Assembly (NCBI GenBank): GCA_026417375.1
Contig: JAOADJ010000008.1
Location: forward strand, 160,640-205,965
Source of the DNA: Melioribacteraceae bacterium
Lineage (GTDB): Bacteria; Bacteroidota; Ignavibacteria; Ignavibacteriales; Melioribacteraceae
Length of the DNA stretch: 45,326 nt
Direction: 5' to 3'
This document shows, in pieces, positions 37,735 to 45,221 of this stretch (position 1 is the first letter of the stretch; each line of letters opens with the position of its first letter). The position numbers and the translations under genes were made by a program. The notes beneath the pieces were generated by a model. The model saw nothing but the letters and a program-made list of their open reading frames with translations. It searched no databases and was not told the DNA's origin.

Positions 37735-38856
37735 TTAAGAATTTAAACGCACCGGCATCAGAAGCATCATAATATCACTATTTTCTTTCTTTTCAACAGG
37801 TTCAATTATTACTGCTTTTGTTGCTGAGTGAAGTTTAAAAATTATTTCTTCTTCGCTTGTTAAATGACTTAAAACATCCTGTACATATGCACAATTAAAA
37901 CCTATTTCTAAATTATCACCGGAAAATTCGCACGAAACTTTTTCTTCACCACTTGCACCTGTATCTACATCTTCAGCAAAAATATCTAACTCTTTTTGTG
38001 AAATAGAAAACTTAACTCTTTTTGTTGTGTTTGTTGAAAACAACATCATTCTTTTAATTGAATCTAAAATTTCTTTTGTATTTACTTTTAATGTCAATTC
38101 ATTTTCTAATGGAATTACACTTGCATAATCGGGATATTTTTGTGATATCAATCTTGTAATTAATTCAATATCATTTAACTTGAATGACATTGAAGATTTA
38201 TTCATTCTGATAGTAACATCTTTATCATCTAATATTTTTGATAATACAGAGATAGCTTTTTCCGGAACAACATACTGATTATTAGAAATAGATTTTATGT
38301 TTTTGTATAGTAAGTTAACTAAACGATGTCCATCGGTTGTTACAAATCTTAATCCATTATTGCTAAATTCAAACAGCGTTCCCATCATTGCAGGTCGCAT
38401 TTCTTCTTTACTCATTGCAAATGATGATTTATCAAATGCTGTTTTTAATTCATTTCCATTAATTGATATTTCATTTGCATCTTTATCAATTTCAAATTTT
38501 GGTATATCTGGGTAATTTACACCTTCGATATAATTTAATGTATATTTACCAAAATCGGTAACAATGTTTATTTTTCCAGATGTAGTAAACTTAAAGTGAA
38601 TAGTAGTATCTTTTAATGAACGCACAATATCATAAAGCAATTTTGCTGGTACAACATATTTTTCATTTTCTTCTGAAACAACACTAATAGAAGATCTTAA
38701 AGAAATTTCCATATCTGATGCGTAAACTGTAAGTAAACCATCTTTTATTTCAAAAAGAAAATTTTCTAGAATTGGCATTGGTGTTCTTGTTGGAACAGCT
38801 GGAATTACTTTGCTAAGTAATTTTTCTAATTCTCTACTATTTACTTTAAATTCCAT
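37735..38856 (-). CDS. dnaN: DNA polymerase III beta sliding clamp
   Basis: Ring-shaped processivity clamp. It begins MEFKVNSRELEKLLSKVIPA, includes the conserved RTPMPILENFLFE, VTTDGHRL and a C-terminal MLLMPVRLNS that ends like the family consensus MPMRL. I choose the ATG at 38856 (373 residues), which has GGAG seven bases upstream; the open frame continues to a TTG at 38889 but family members start at MEF/MKF. It is followed one base later by recF and preceded by the long AT-rich gap that separates it from dnaA. Confidence 0.96.
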   Translation of the reverse strand: MEFKVNSRELEKLLSKVIPAVPTRTPMPILENFLFEIKDGLLTVYASDMEISLRSSISVVSEENEKYVVPAKLLYDIVRSLKDTTIHFKFTTSGKINIVTDFGKYTLNYIEGVNYPDIPKFEIDKDANEISINGNELKTAFDKSSFAMSKEEMRPAMMGTLFEFSNNGLRFVTTDGHRLVNLLYKNIKSISNNQYVVPEKAISVLSKILDDKDVTIRMNKSSMSFKLNDIELITRLISQKYPDYASVIPLENELTLKVNTKEILDSIKRMMLFSTNTTKRVKFSISQKELDIFAEDVDTGASGEEKVSCEFSGDNLEIGFNCAYVQDVLSHLTSEEEIIFKLHSATKAVIIEPVEKKENSDIMMLLMPVRLNS

Positions 38857-39168
38857 AAAAATTCTCCATGTTGAATCAAAAAATATCAAAATTAAAATAG
38901 AAGTTCAATTAAATCTATCTTTAATTAGTTATTCACATTATATAATTATTATTATTTATTTATATGTTATAAAGAATTTAATGTTTTAATAATAAGTGTG
39001 TTGATATGTTGATAAACTATAACTTATTTACTTTTTAGTTTTATTTCTTAACAATAAAAATTTTTTAATTGTTTGTTAGTTGTTAATAATTACTAGTTAT
39101 TTCTTTTTAGTTGATAAAGTCAGTTTACAAACATTTAATTAACATGCTATTAACTAAATATCAACAGC
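38857..39168. other. Candidate oriC, dnaA-dnaN side
   Basis: A 312-base gap, extremely AT-rich and without a gene. It contains one consensus DnaA box TTATTCACA (38929-38937) and relaxed boxes TGTTGATAT (38999-39007), TGTTGATAA (39007-39015), AGTTGATAA (39109-39117) and, on the other strand, TATCAACA (39159-39166). The near-tandem pair sharing base 39007 is notable. The AT-only stretch 38938-38990 could be an unwinding element. The dnaN promoter should also lie here. It is one half of a possible bipartite origin flanking dnaA. Confidence 0.55.
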
Positions 39169-40578
39169 TTAACCCACAGTCATTTCAATTTTATTTTTTA
39201 TAGATTCAATTGTTTCTTTTAGTTTTAAATCGCTTAAAATCATTTCTTCAATTGATGTTTGAGCATGAATTACTGTTGAATGATCTCTTCCACCAAAATG
39301 CAAACCAATTGTTTTAAGAGAAGATTTTGTTAATTGTTTAGAAAGATACATTGCAATTTGTCGTGCAAGTACAATCTCTTTTCTTCTGTTTTTTTCTCTT
39401 AACTTATTTTCTTCAATGTCAAAATGTTCGCAAACAGTTTTTGTTATTAACTCAATTGAAATATTAACTTGTTTTGTTGTTGAAACCTCTTTCACGGTTC
39501 TTTTAACTAAATCAAAATCAATTTCTCTGTTTGTTAACGAAGCATTTGCTAAAAGTTTTACTAAACAGCCTTCAAGTTCTCTAATGTTTGATGTAATATT
39601 ATGAGCAATATATTCTAAAATTTCTCTGCTTAAATTTATTCCGTATGATTCACTTTTGTTTTTAAGAATAGCAATCCTGGTTTCTAAGTCGGGTGGTTGA
39701 ATATCTGTTTGTAATCCCCATAAAAATCTTGAAACTAATCTGTCACTTAACCCTTTTAATTCTTTTGGAGAACGGTCACTTGATAAAATAATTTGTTTGC
39801 CACTTTGATGTAGAGTATTAAAAATGTGAAAAAATAAATCCTGGGTTTTTTCTTTACCAACTAAAAATTGAATGTCATCAATAATTAATGCATCCATATT
39901 CTTATAAAAATTTGAAAACTCATTTACAGTGTTTGATTGAATTGCTTCTACAAACTCAACAGTAAAAGCATCTGATGAAATATAAATAACTCTTTTATCC
40001 GGATATTTTTCTAATATTTTATTTCCTATGGCATGAATTAAATGAGTTTTGCCTAAACCAACACCGCCATAAATAAATAATGGATTAAAAGAAGTTTGTC
40101 CTGGATTTTCACCAATAGCATAAGCAGCAGCTCTAGCTAACTGATTACCTTCACCTTTAATAAAATTATCAAATGTGTATTTTGAAATTAAACCAGATTC
40201 AAATTCTTTTTCTACAGGTTCAGATTGTTTATTTTCTTTTGTTTCTAACTGAGATACAACATGAGTTATATCATCTTTAAAATTTTCTTTTTCATCTAAA
40301 ATTAAATAAACAAGTTTACCTGTTTCTCCGATTACCTGATTAACAGTTTTGTTTAAAAGAGTGTTGTAATGTTCTTCAATCCATTCAATAAAATAATTAC
40401 TGGGAACATAAACCTTTAAAGTTGTTCCATTGAACTCAGCAGGTTTGATAGGTAAAAACCATGTGCTATAACTTATAAATGGTATATTCTCTTTGATTAT
40501 ACTTAAACATTCTTTCCAAATTTGGATAGCGTCTTTTTCAATTTTTTCGTATGAAATTTTTTCTGCACTGTTTAGCAT
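39169..40578 (-). CDS. dnaA: Chromosomal replication initiator DnaA
   Basis: AAA+ initiator that binds DnaA boxes and melts the origin. Domain I is at the N-terminus (IWKECLSIIKENIPFISYST), a poorly conserved linker follows, then the AAA+ domain with Walker A GGVGLGKTHLIHAIGNK and Walker B DALIIDDIQFLVGKEKTQDL, and domain IV ends with FGGRDHSTVIHAQTSIEEM, the DnaA signature. I place the start at the ATG 40578 (469 residues); an in-frame GTG at 40587 is also possible, but it lies inside a perfect DnaA box. The box at the start suggests autoregulation. No clear ribosome site distinguishes the two. Confidence 0.96.
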   Translation of the reverse strand: MLNSAEKISYEKIEKDAIQIWKECLSIIKENIPFISYSTWFLPIKPAEFNGTTLKVYVPSNYFIEWIEEHYNTLLNKTVNQVIGETGKLVYLILDEKENFKDDITHVVSQLETKENKQSEPVEKEFESGLISKYTFDNFIKGEGNQLARAAAYAIGENPGQTSFNPLFIYGGVGLGKTHLIHAIGNKILEKYPDKRVIYISSDAFTVEFVEAIQSNTVNEFSNFYKNMDALIIDDIQFLVGKEKTQDLFFHIFNTLHQSGKQIILSSDRSPKELKGLSDRLVSRFLWGLQTDIQPPDLETRIAILKNKSESYGINLSREILEYIAHNITSNIRELEGCLVKLLANASLTNREIDFDLVKRTVKEVSTTKQVNISIELITKTVCEHFDIEENKLREKNRRKEIVLARQIAMYLSKQLTKSSLKTIGLHFGGRDHSTVIHAQTSIEEMILSDLKLKETIESIKNKIEMTVG

Positions 40579-40965
40579 ATTATCCACATTATTTGAAATC
40601 TATAACTCTTTAAAAAATAAATTGTTTTGCAAAAAACTTAACAATAATTTTAATTTATCAACAAATTATTAACATTAATTTAATCCCGTAACTTATTGTT
40701 TTATAATAAGTTATAAATAATTAATTATTAATAAGAACAAATTGATTAAAAATTCGGGTTGATAATTTATATAAAAAACAAGCGTGAAACGTTTCACATT
40801 TTAAAATTATCCACAAATTGTCAACATGTTAATTTCCCTTCAAAGAAGGGCGAGCAAAATAGTTTTTGGAAAGCAATCAAGCAAATATTTTTTTATTTTA
40901 TTTAAAAATTTTTTGAGCAAAGCATCTTTTAACAATGTAATTTTACAAAAAAAATATGGTGTTAA
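40579..40965. other. Candidate oriC upstream of dnaA, with DnaA boxes and a palindrome
   Basis: This gap of nearly 390 bases separates leftward dnaA from the rightward asparaginase gene. It holds two perfect DnaA boxes TTATCCACA (40580-40588, touching the dnaA start, and 40807-40815) and relaxed boxes TTATCAACA (40655-40663), GGTTGATAA (40757-40765) and TTGTCAACA (40818-40826). An AT-rich core with the inverted repeat AACTTATT / AATAAGTT (40690-40697 / 40705-40712) could melt. Transcription of dnaA-dnaN-recF-gyrB runs away from it to the left and of the asparaginase gene to the right, which fits an origin here. Confidence 0.65.
40784..40797. promoter_or_regulatory. Perfect 14-bp palindrome GTGAAACGTTTCAC
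   Basis: A perfect palindrome with a central CG, ten bases before a perfect DnaA box. Its half-sites are those of the ParB site parS (GTTTCAC and GTGAAAC) in swapped order. The AAACGTTT core also resembles LacI-family operators. No parA/parB or LacI-type gene is in the window, so the binding protein is unknown. Confidence 0.6.
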
Positions 40966-41940
40966 ATGAAAAATATTTTAATTGTATTTACCGGTGGTAC
41001 ATTTTCAATGAAAATTGATGAATCCACAAAAGCTGCAGTTCCATTTTTTCATGGAGAGGATTTAATTAAAATGATACCCGAAATTCAAGGAAAAGCAAAT
41101 ATATCTATTTATGAGTTTGGTAATTATCCCGGACCACACATGACACCGGAATTAATGTTAGAGTTATCAAAAAAAATAAAACAATTTATTTCACAAAAAG
41201 ATATTGATGGAATAATTATTACACATGGAACAGACACTCTTGAAGAAACTGCATATTTTCTTGATTTAACAATTAACACTGAAAAACCAATTGTTGTAAT
41301 TGGTGCCATGAAAACAAGCTCGGAACCTGATTGGGATGGACCAAAAAATTTATTAGACGCAATTCATATAATTAATAATCCAAACAGTAAAAATTTAGGT
41401 GTGCTTGTTTGTTTAAATGGAGAAATTAATGCTGCAAGTGAAGTTACAAAAACACATACAGAAGATATAGAAACATTTCATAGTCTGGATTTTGGCTCGC
41501 TTGGTTTTGTTGAAAAAGGAAGAGTCTGGTTTAACAGATTACCTCGTAAATTAGAACATTTTGAAACAGATAAAATAAATAGCAACATAGATTTAATTAA
41601 AATTTATGCTGGAATGGATGAAAAGTTCTTTAAATTTTCTGCGGATAACAATGTAAGTGGTTTAGTAATTGAAGCGATGGGAGTTGGAAATGTTCCTCCT
41701 AAAGTTTTTGAGGGAATAAAATATGTTGTAGAAAAAAATATTCCTGTTGTTTTGGTTTCCCGTTGCCCTGCAGGAGAAACTCTTGATATTTATGGTTACC
41801 CCGGCGCAGGAAAATGGTTAAAACAAATTGGAGTAATTTTTGCCGATTATTTGAATGGACAAAAAGCAAGAATAAAATTGATGATCTGTATGGGAATAAC
41901 AAATGATATTAATGAGTTAAGAAAAATGTTCGAAGAATAA
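40966..41940 (+). CDS. L-asparaginase family protein
   Basis: A 324-residue amidohydrolase converting asparagine to aspartate and ammonia. The first active-site motif is IVFTGGTFSMKID near the N-terminus (nucleophile Thr in TGGT), and the second is IITHGTDTLEETAYFLD with the Thr-Asp pair near residue 90. VVIGAMKTSSEPDWDGPKNL and a C-terminal VVLVSRCPAGE are typical too. No signal peptide is seen, so it is the cytoplasmic type I form. The stop codon is directly followed by the ATG of the next gene, indicating coupling. Confidence 0.92.
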   Translation: MKNILIVFTGGTFSMKIDESTKAAVPFFHGEDLIKMIPEIQGKANISIYEFGNYPGPHMTPELMLELSKKIKQFISQKDIDGIIITHGTDTLEETAYFLDLTINTEKPIVVIGAMKTSSEPDWDGPKNLLDAIHIINNPNSKNLGVLVCLNGEINAASEVTKTHTEDIETFHSLDFGSLGFVEKGRVWFNRLPRKLEHFETDKINSNIDLIKIYAGMDEKFFKFSADNNVSGLVIEAMGVGNVPPKVFEGIKYVVEKNIPVVLVSRCPAGETLDIYGYPGAGKWLKQIGVIFADYLNGQKARIKLMICMGITNDINELRKMFEE

Positions 41941-42465
41941 ATGAAAGAAAAAATAAAAAACTTTTTTTCTTCTTGGATTGGTTCAATTTTAATTTTTCCG
42001 CTAATATTATACTTATTAATTAACATTGGAAAATTTCATTTTATTGATTTTGTAAATCTTTTAATTCACGAAGGGGGACACGGAATATTTAAAGTTTTTG
42101 GTGGATATATTTATACACTCGGTGGCACTTTAATGCAATTATTTATTCCGTCAATGTTTGTTATTTATTATTTAACTCAAAAGAAAAAATTTTTATCACA
42201 AATTTTTTTAGTATGGCTTGGAGAAAATTTAATTAACATAAGTATCTATGTTAAAGATGCAAGAATAAAACAACTTCCATTGCTTGGAGGAAATAAAGTT
42301 TATCACGATTGGAACTATCTTTTATCAGAATCCAATTTACTCGAATATGATCAACTAATAGGAAATATTTTAATCAGCTTTTCAATTTTAGTTTTTTTAT
42401 TTGCGTTATTGATACCATTGTTTATAAAAAAAGAAAAGCCCGTAAATCTAAATTTGCAACTTTAA
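41941..42465 (+). CDS. Membrane protein with a HEGGH motif, possible M50-like metalloprotease
   Basis: A 174-residue membrane protein with about four hydrophobic segments (residues ~12-28, ~35-62, ~62-80, ~140-162). The motif LIHEGGHGIFKVFGG (about residues 41-55) has the HExxH zinc signature set in a hydrophobic helix, as in site-2-protease-like (M50) proteins. A possible third ligand is the Asp in VYHDWNYLL near residue 122. The protein is short, and catalysis is not certain. It starts immediately after the asparaginase stop codon. A weak hairpin (GCCCGT 42438-42443 / ACGGGC 42470-42475) spans its end. Confidence 0.7.
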   Translation: MKEKIKNFFSSWIGSILIFPLILYLLINIGKFHFIDFVNLLIHEGGHGIFKVFGGYIYTLGGTLMQLFIPSMFVIYYLTQKKKFLSQIFLVWLGENLINISIYVKDARIKQLPLLGGNKVYHDWNYLLSESNLLEYDQLIGNILISFSILVFLFALLIPLFIKKEKPVNLNLQL

Positions 42466-42482
42466 ACTCACGGGCAGAATTA

Positions 42483-43778
42483 TTATAGGAAAATTATTTC
42501 AACTAAAATGTAAATTGGAAGAAGAACAATAATTGAGAACTTAAACATATAGGAAAAGAAATCCGGCATTTTAATATTATTTTCTTCTGCAACAGCTTTT
42601 ACCATAAAGTTAGGACCATTTCCAATATAAGTCATTGAACCAAAAAAAACAGAGGCAACAGAAATTGCTTTTAGAAACTCTTCAGGAATATTTGCAACAA
42701 TATTTCCGCTTGTAATTCCTAAACCTAAAGCTAATGAATGAAAAGTAACAGCCGTTGGTGTGTTATCTAAAAAACTACTTAATGCGCCGGAATAAAAATA
42801 AAATTGACTAATAGTATTAACACCCAAATTAGAAGCGTTCGATTCTAAAAATAAAAGACAAGGAACCATTGTTATAAAAATACCTAAAAATAAATAAGCA
42901 ACTTCTTTAATTGGCTCCCATGTAAAATTATTTGAAACACGTAACAAATTAGGTGTAAATAAAAGAGAAAAAATACTCATCGAAAGAATAACAGCTTCTC
43001 TTATAAATCCATAATAATGATTTTCTTTAATAAACGGTAAATATTGTTCATTTAAAAAAGCAACAGATAAAACAACACCAATTAACCAAATAAAATTAAT
43101 TTTTCCTTCTATCTTAATTGGTTTGATATAAGTTTTATCAGCAAGTAATGCTTTTTCTGGTTCCCTTTTGTGATAATAAGTATCAACAAAAAAATAAATT
43201 AATAATAGAAGAGCATTTGTAAAAAACCATTCAGGTAATAATTTAAGAAACCAGGTAAAAGGAGCACCTCTTAAATACATCATAAAAAGAGGTGGATCGC
43301 CAAGTGGTGTTAATAATCCGCCACAATTCGCTACTATAGCAATAAAGAAAAGAATTGTGTGTACTTTAAATTTTCTTTCTTTGTTGGTTTGAATAACAGG
43401 ACGAATTAATAACATTGCCGCACCCGTTGTTCCCATTATAGAAGCAAGAACTCCACCAATAGCAAGAAAAATAGTATTAGTAACTGGCTTTGCTTCAATA
43501 TCGCCGGAAAGAAAAATTCCACCTGTAATTGTAAACAAAGCACCAAGCAGAATAATAAAAGGAATGTAATCAAAAACTAAAGTATGAATAAGATGATGAC
43601 TTAAATTTGATAACAATAAATAAGCAACAATTGGCACACTTAAAACAATAGCAACGATTAACTTGTTTGAATTTTTCTCCCAGAAATGATGAAAAAAAAG
43701 AGGAAAGACAGCGATCGAAATTAACATTAATAAAAAGGGCAAAAGAGAAAGCAGAGGAATTTGAATAGTATGTTCCAT
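42483..43778 (-). CDS. NhaD/citrate-transporter-type sodium:proton antiporter
   Basis: A 431-residue transporter of the ion transporter superfamily with roughly 11-12 membrane segments. GGVLASIMGTTGAAMLLIRP, NCGGLLTPLGDPPLFM and the second-half FLDNTPTAVTFHSLALGLGI are the paired discontinuous-helix motifs of NhaD-type Na+/H+ antiporters. It probably exports Na+ or a related ion; citrate/dicarboxylate transport is the alternative. I choose the ATG at 43778; the open frame begins with a TTG at 43784. It converges with the HEGGH gene, with 17 bases between the two stops. Confidence 0.85.
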   Translation of the reverse strand: MEHTIQIPLLSLLPFLLMLISIAVFPLFFHHFWEKNSNKLIVAIVLSVPIVAYLLLSNLSHHLIHTLVFDYIPFIILLGALFTITGGIFLSGDIEAKPVTNTIFLAIGGVLASIMGTTGAAMLLIRPVIQTNKERKFKVHTILFFIAIVANCGGLLTPLGDPPLFMMYLRGAPFTWFLKLLPEWFFTNALLLLIYFFVDTYYHKREPEKALLADKTYIKPIKIEGKINFIWLIGVVLSVAFLNEQYLPFIKENHYYGFIREAVILSMSIFSLLFTPNLLRVSNNFTWEPIKEVAYLFLGIFITMVPCLLFLESNASNLGVNTISQFYFYSGALSSFLDNTPTAVTFHSLALGLGITSGNIVANIPEEFLKAISVASVFFGSMTYIGNGPNFMVKAVAEENNIKMPDFFSYMFKFSIIVLLPIYILVEIIFL

Positions 43779-43905
43779 AAGCAACTCAAATTAATTAGAA
43801 AAGTTTGTACAAAATTACAGAGCTTATAACTCACAAAAAAAATCTTGACAAAAATATTTATAAAAATTAAGTTGCAAATAACTACAGAGGGACTTGAGTT
43901 CAAAG
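43779..43905. promoter_or_regulatory. Spacer with a TTGACA-like promoter element
   Basis: This spacer separates the leftward antiporter gene from the rightward integrase remnant. TTGACA occurs at 43845-43850, followed by TATTTATAAA about 5-10 bases later and no clean -10 at 17 bases. It may be a relic promoter of the integrase or part of an old attI region. Nothing else is recognised. Confidence 0.3.
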
Positions 43906-44081
43906 ATGGACTTAAGATTAGAAAAACCAAAACTACTTGATTTTGTAAGAACAAAACTACGAGTTAATCGCTACAGCAAAAAAACAGAAGAAGATTAAAC
44001 CAGGTTGAAGAAAAATTTTTTGCTTAATAATTAATGCGAAAAAAATGGAAACAGATAAAACGATAGTAAATATATTCAAAT
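43906..44081 (+). pseudogene. 5' remnant of an integron-type tyrosine integrase
   Basis: From the ATG at 43906 the frame reads KPKLLDFVRTKLRVNRYSKK then TEED before a TAA at 43996 where integrases have Tyr. The same frame goes on TRLKK-NF, and a shifted frame at 44045 gives METDKTIVNIF. This order matches the start of integron integrases (IntI), whose N-terminal SAM-like domain has PKLLDxVRxxLRxxHYSxRT and a following YxxWIxRFI. The catalytic domain with the Arg-His-Arg-Tyr residues is absent. It is a broken 5' fragment, on the same strand as the small genes that follow. Confidence 0.6.
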
Positions 44082-44161
44082 CTGGCGAATGTAATTTGAA
44101 AAAGATGATGTTAATCAGCGGATTTATTAATAGTTATACTTTACAAAAATAGGAGCCAGTT

Positions 44162-44518
44162 ATGCAAATTATTTTACTTGTTATATTATGTACAATCAAC
44201 GCAATAATAGCTAAGAATAAAGGTTATAATCCATTTATTTGGTTTTTTGCTGCTGGTTTATTATGGATTATTGTAATATCATTCTTACCTAACGATGCAA
44301 TAATAGTTAAGAATAAAGGTTATAATTTCCTTTTTTGGTTTTTTGCTGCTGGTCTATTAGGGCTTATTGTAATATCATTCTTACCTAATACAAATGCAGA
44401 AAAATATAATGCAGAAGAATCAGAAAAGTTAACAAAAAGAGGGGATAATATTGGCTTATTTATAATAGTAGTATCATTGTTTATAATATTAATCTTTTTT
44501 ATTGCAAGTTTAATATGA
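44162..44518 (+). CDS. Small membrane protein with an internal tandem duplication
   Basis: A 118-residue membrane protein of unknown function. Two near-identical copies of a 32-residue unit (NKGYN-FFAAGLL-IVISFLP) make up residues ~14-76, followed by a charged stretch and a final membrane segment (about 97-117). At DNA level 44201-44292 is repeated at 44297-44388 with few changes, so the duplication is recent. AGGAG precedes the ATG at a good distance. It lies right after the integrase remnant and before attC-like sequence, in the place of a gene cassette. Confidence 0.7.
   Translation: MQIILLVILCTINAIIAKNKGYNPFIWFFAAGLLWIIVISFLPNDAIIVKNKGYNFLFWFFAAGLLGLIVISFLPNTNAEKYNAEESEKLTKRGDNIGLFIIVVSLFIILIFFIASLI
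44201..44388 (+). repeat. In-frame tandem repeat, 96-nt period
   Basis: Two copies, 44201-44292 and 44297-44388, both starting GCAATAATAG and ending ATTCTTACCTAA, spaced exactly 96 bases apart so that the reading frame is kept. Differences are mostly confined to the middle (CCATTTAT versus TTCCTTTT). Confidence 0.85.
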
Positions 44519-44598
44519 TGAACGAAGTTTACTTTATAATTTTATTTAAAGAAATATAGAAGTTATTCGGATAGGTATTATTTGTGGTTTATTTGCTC

Positions 44599-44634
44599 AT
44601 ATATGCTTAAGTATTAGTGAATAAGCACATATAT
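44599..44634. repeat. AT-rich imperfect hairpin after the small membrane gene
   Basis: ATATATGCTTA (44599-44609) can pair with TAAGCACATATAT (44622-44634) with a two-base bulge and a 12-base loop. It lies about 80 bases after the stop at 44518. It could be a weak terminator; there is no long T run. Confidence 0.4.
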
Positions 44635-44654
44635 TAAAATTAAAAAATAAATTA

Positions 44655-44856
44655 TAACTAGTTCTTCAAGTCGACCATATCTTCGCCAGAGGTGGATAAA
44701 TTCGATTCGGTTGGTTGAAGTTAAATAAAAATAGGTTGACAAAACTTAGTTTCTCTTTGAAATAGATTATAAAATAAAAATATGTTAAAATTATTTGCGT
44801 TCGTTTTTCAAAGCTATTTAGTTGTGTTGGGCGGCTTAAAAACAACGCCGTTAGAT
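44655..44856 (+). other. attC-like recombination sequence(s)
   Basis: TAAC (44655-44658) is followed by an L''-like box TTCAAGTCGACC (44665-44676). That box can pair with GGTTGGTTGAA (44709-44719), leaving one G unpaired, directly followed by GTTAAAT (44720-44726), which fits the R' consensus GTTRRRY. A second attC-like right end occurs farther on: GCGGCTTAA (44831-44839) and GTTAGAT (44850-44856). Either there is one degenerate 72-base site plus a half site, or an attC interrupted by about 130 bases. The R'' box (TTATAAC) does not fit RYYYAAC well. Confidence 0.4.
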
Positions 44857-44876
44857 GTGAGAGGAGACATACCAGA

Positions 44877-45221
44877 ATGAGAAAGCATCGTCTATTAGTC
44901 TTAAACATCTTCATGATGTTCACCATAGCTTGTGTGCAAAGTGCCCACGCCCAGGCTCCCAATGAACCTCTTTATAATGACCTTAGCAAGACTTTGGGGT
45001 TTATAATGGGGCAACGATTCACTCTAAACCGCATCAAAGCCGAATACCCAACATTATCTTTACAAGTTCAAATAACAGAACTTCAATTTAAGGCTACTTT
45101 TGGAACCGCTGAAAAGAAAATTGAAAAATTGTTGAAAAACCTCCTAAAGGAGAAATATACTGAATATGTAGCAACGTTAGAAAAGAAAGAGGCTGTCTCA
45201 AAAGGGCAGCCTTTTTTGTAA
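44877..45221 (+). CDS. Exported small protein, C-terminus probably truncated by the insertion element
   Basis: A 114-residue frame of unknown function. A signal peptide is clear (positively charged start, hydrophobic core, then SAHAQA near residue 25), so the product is exported. The mature part includes LYNDLSKTLGFIMGQRFTLN and a helical Lys/Glu-rich end. GAGGAG lies upstream of the ATG. Base composition is visibly more GC-rich than in the core genes (for example GTGCCCACGCCCAGGCTCCC), a sign of transfer. From about codon 105 (45189) the sequence looks like the end of the insertion element, so the last 10 residues (EAVSKGQPFL) are probably not native. It follows an attC-like right end, as a cassette gene would. 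Confidence 0.65.
   Translation: MRKHRLLVLNIFMMFTIACVQSAHAQAPNEPLYNDLSKTLGFIMGQRFTLNRIKAEYPTLSLQVQITELQFKATFGTAEKKIEKLLKNLLKEKYTEYVATLEKKEAVSKGQPFL

Noticed and set aside
44666-44962. 98-codon leftward open frame in the accessory region
   Set aside because: Overlaps the attC-like sequence and the start of the exported-protein gene, has no ribosome site and no recognisable domain.
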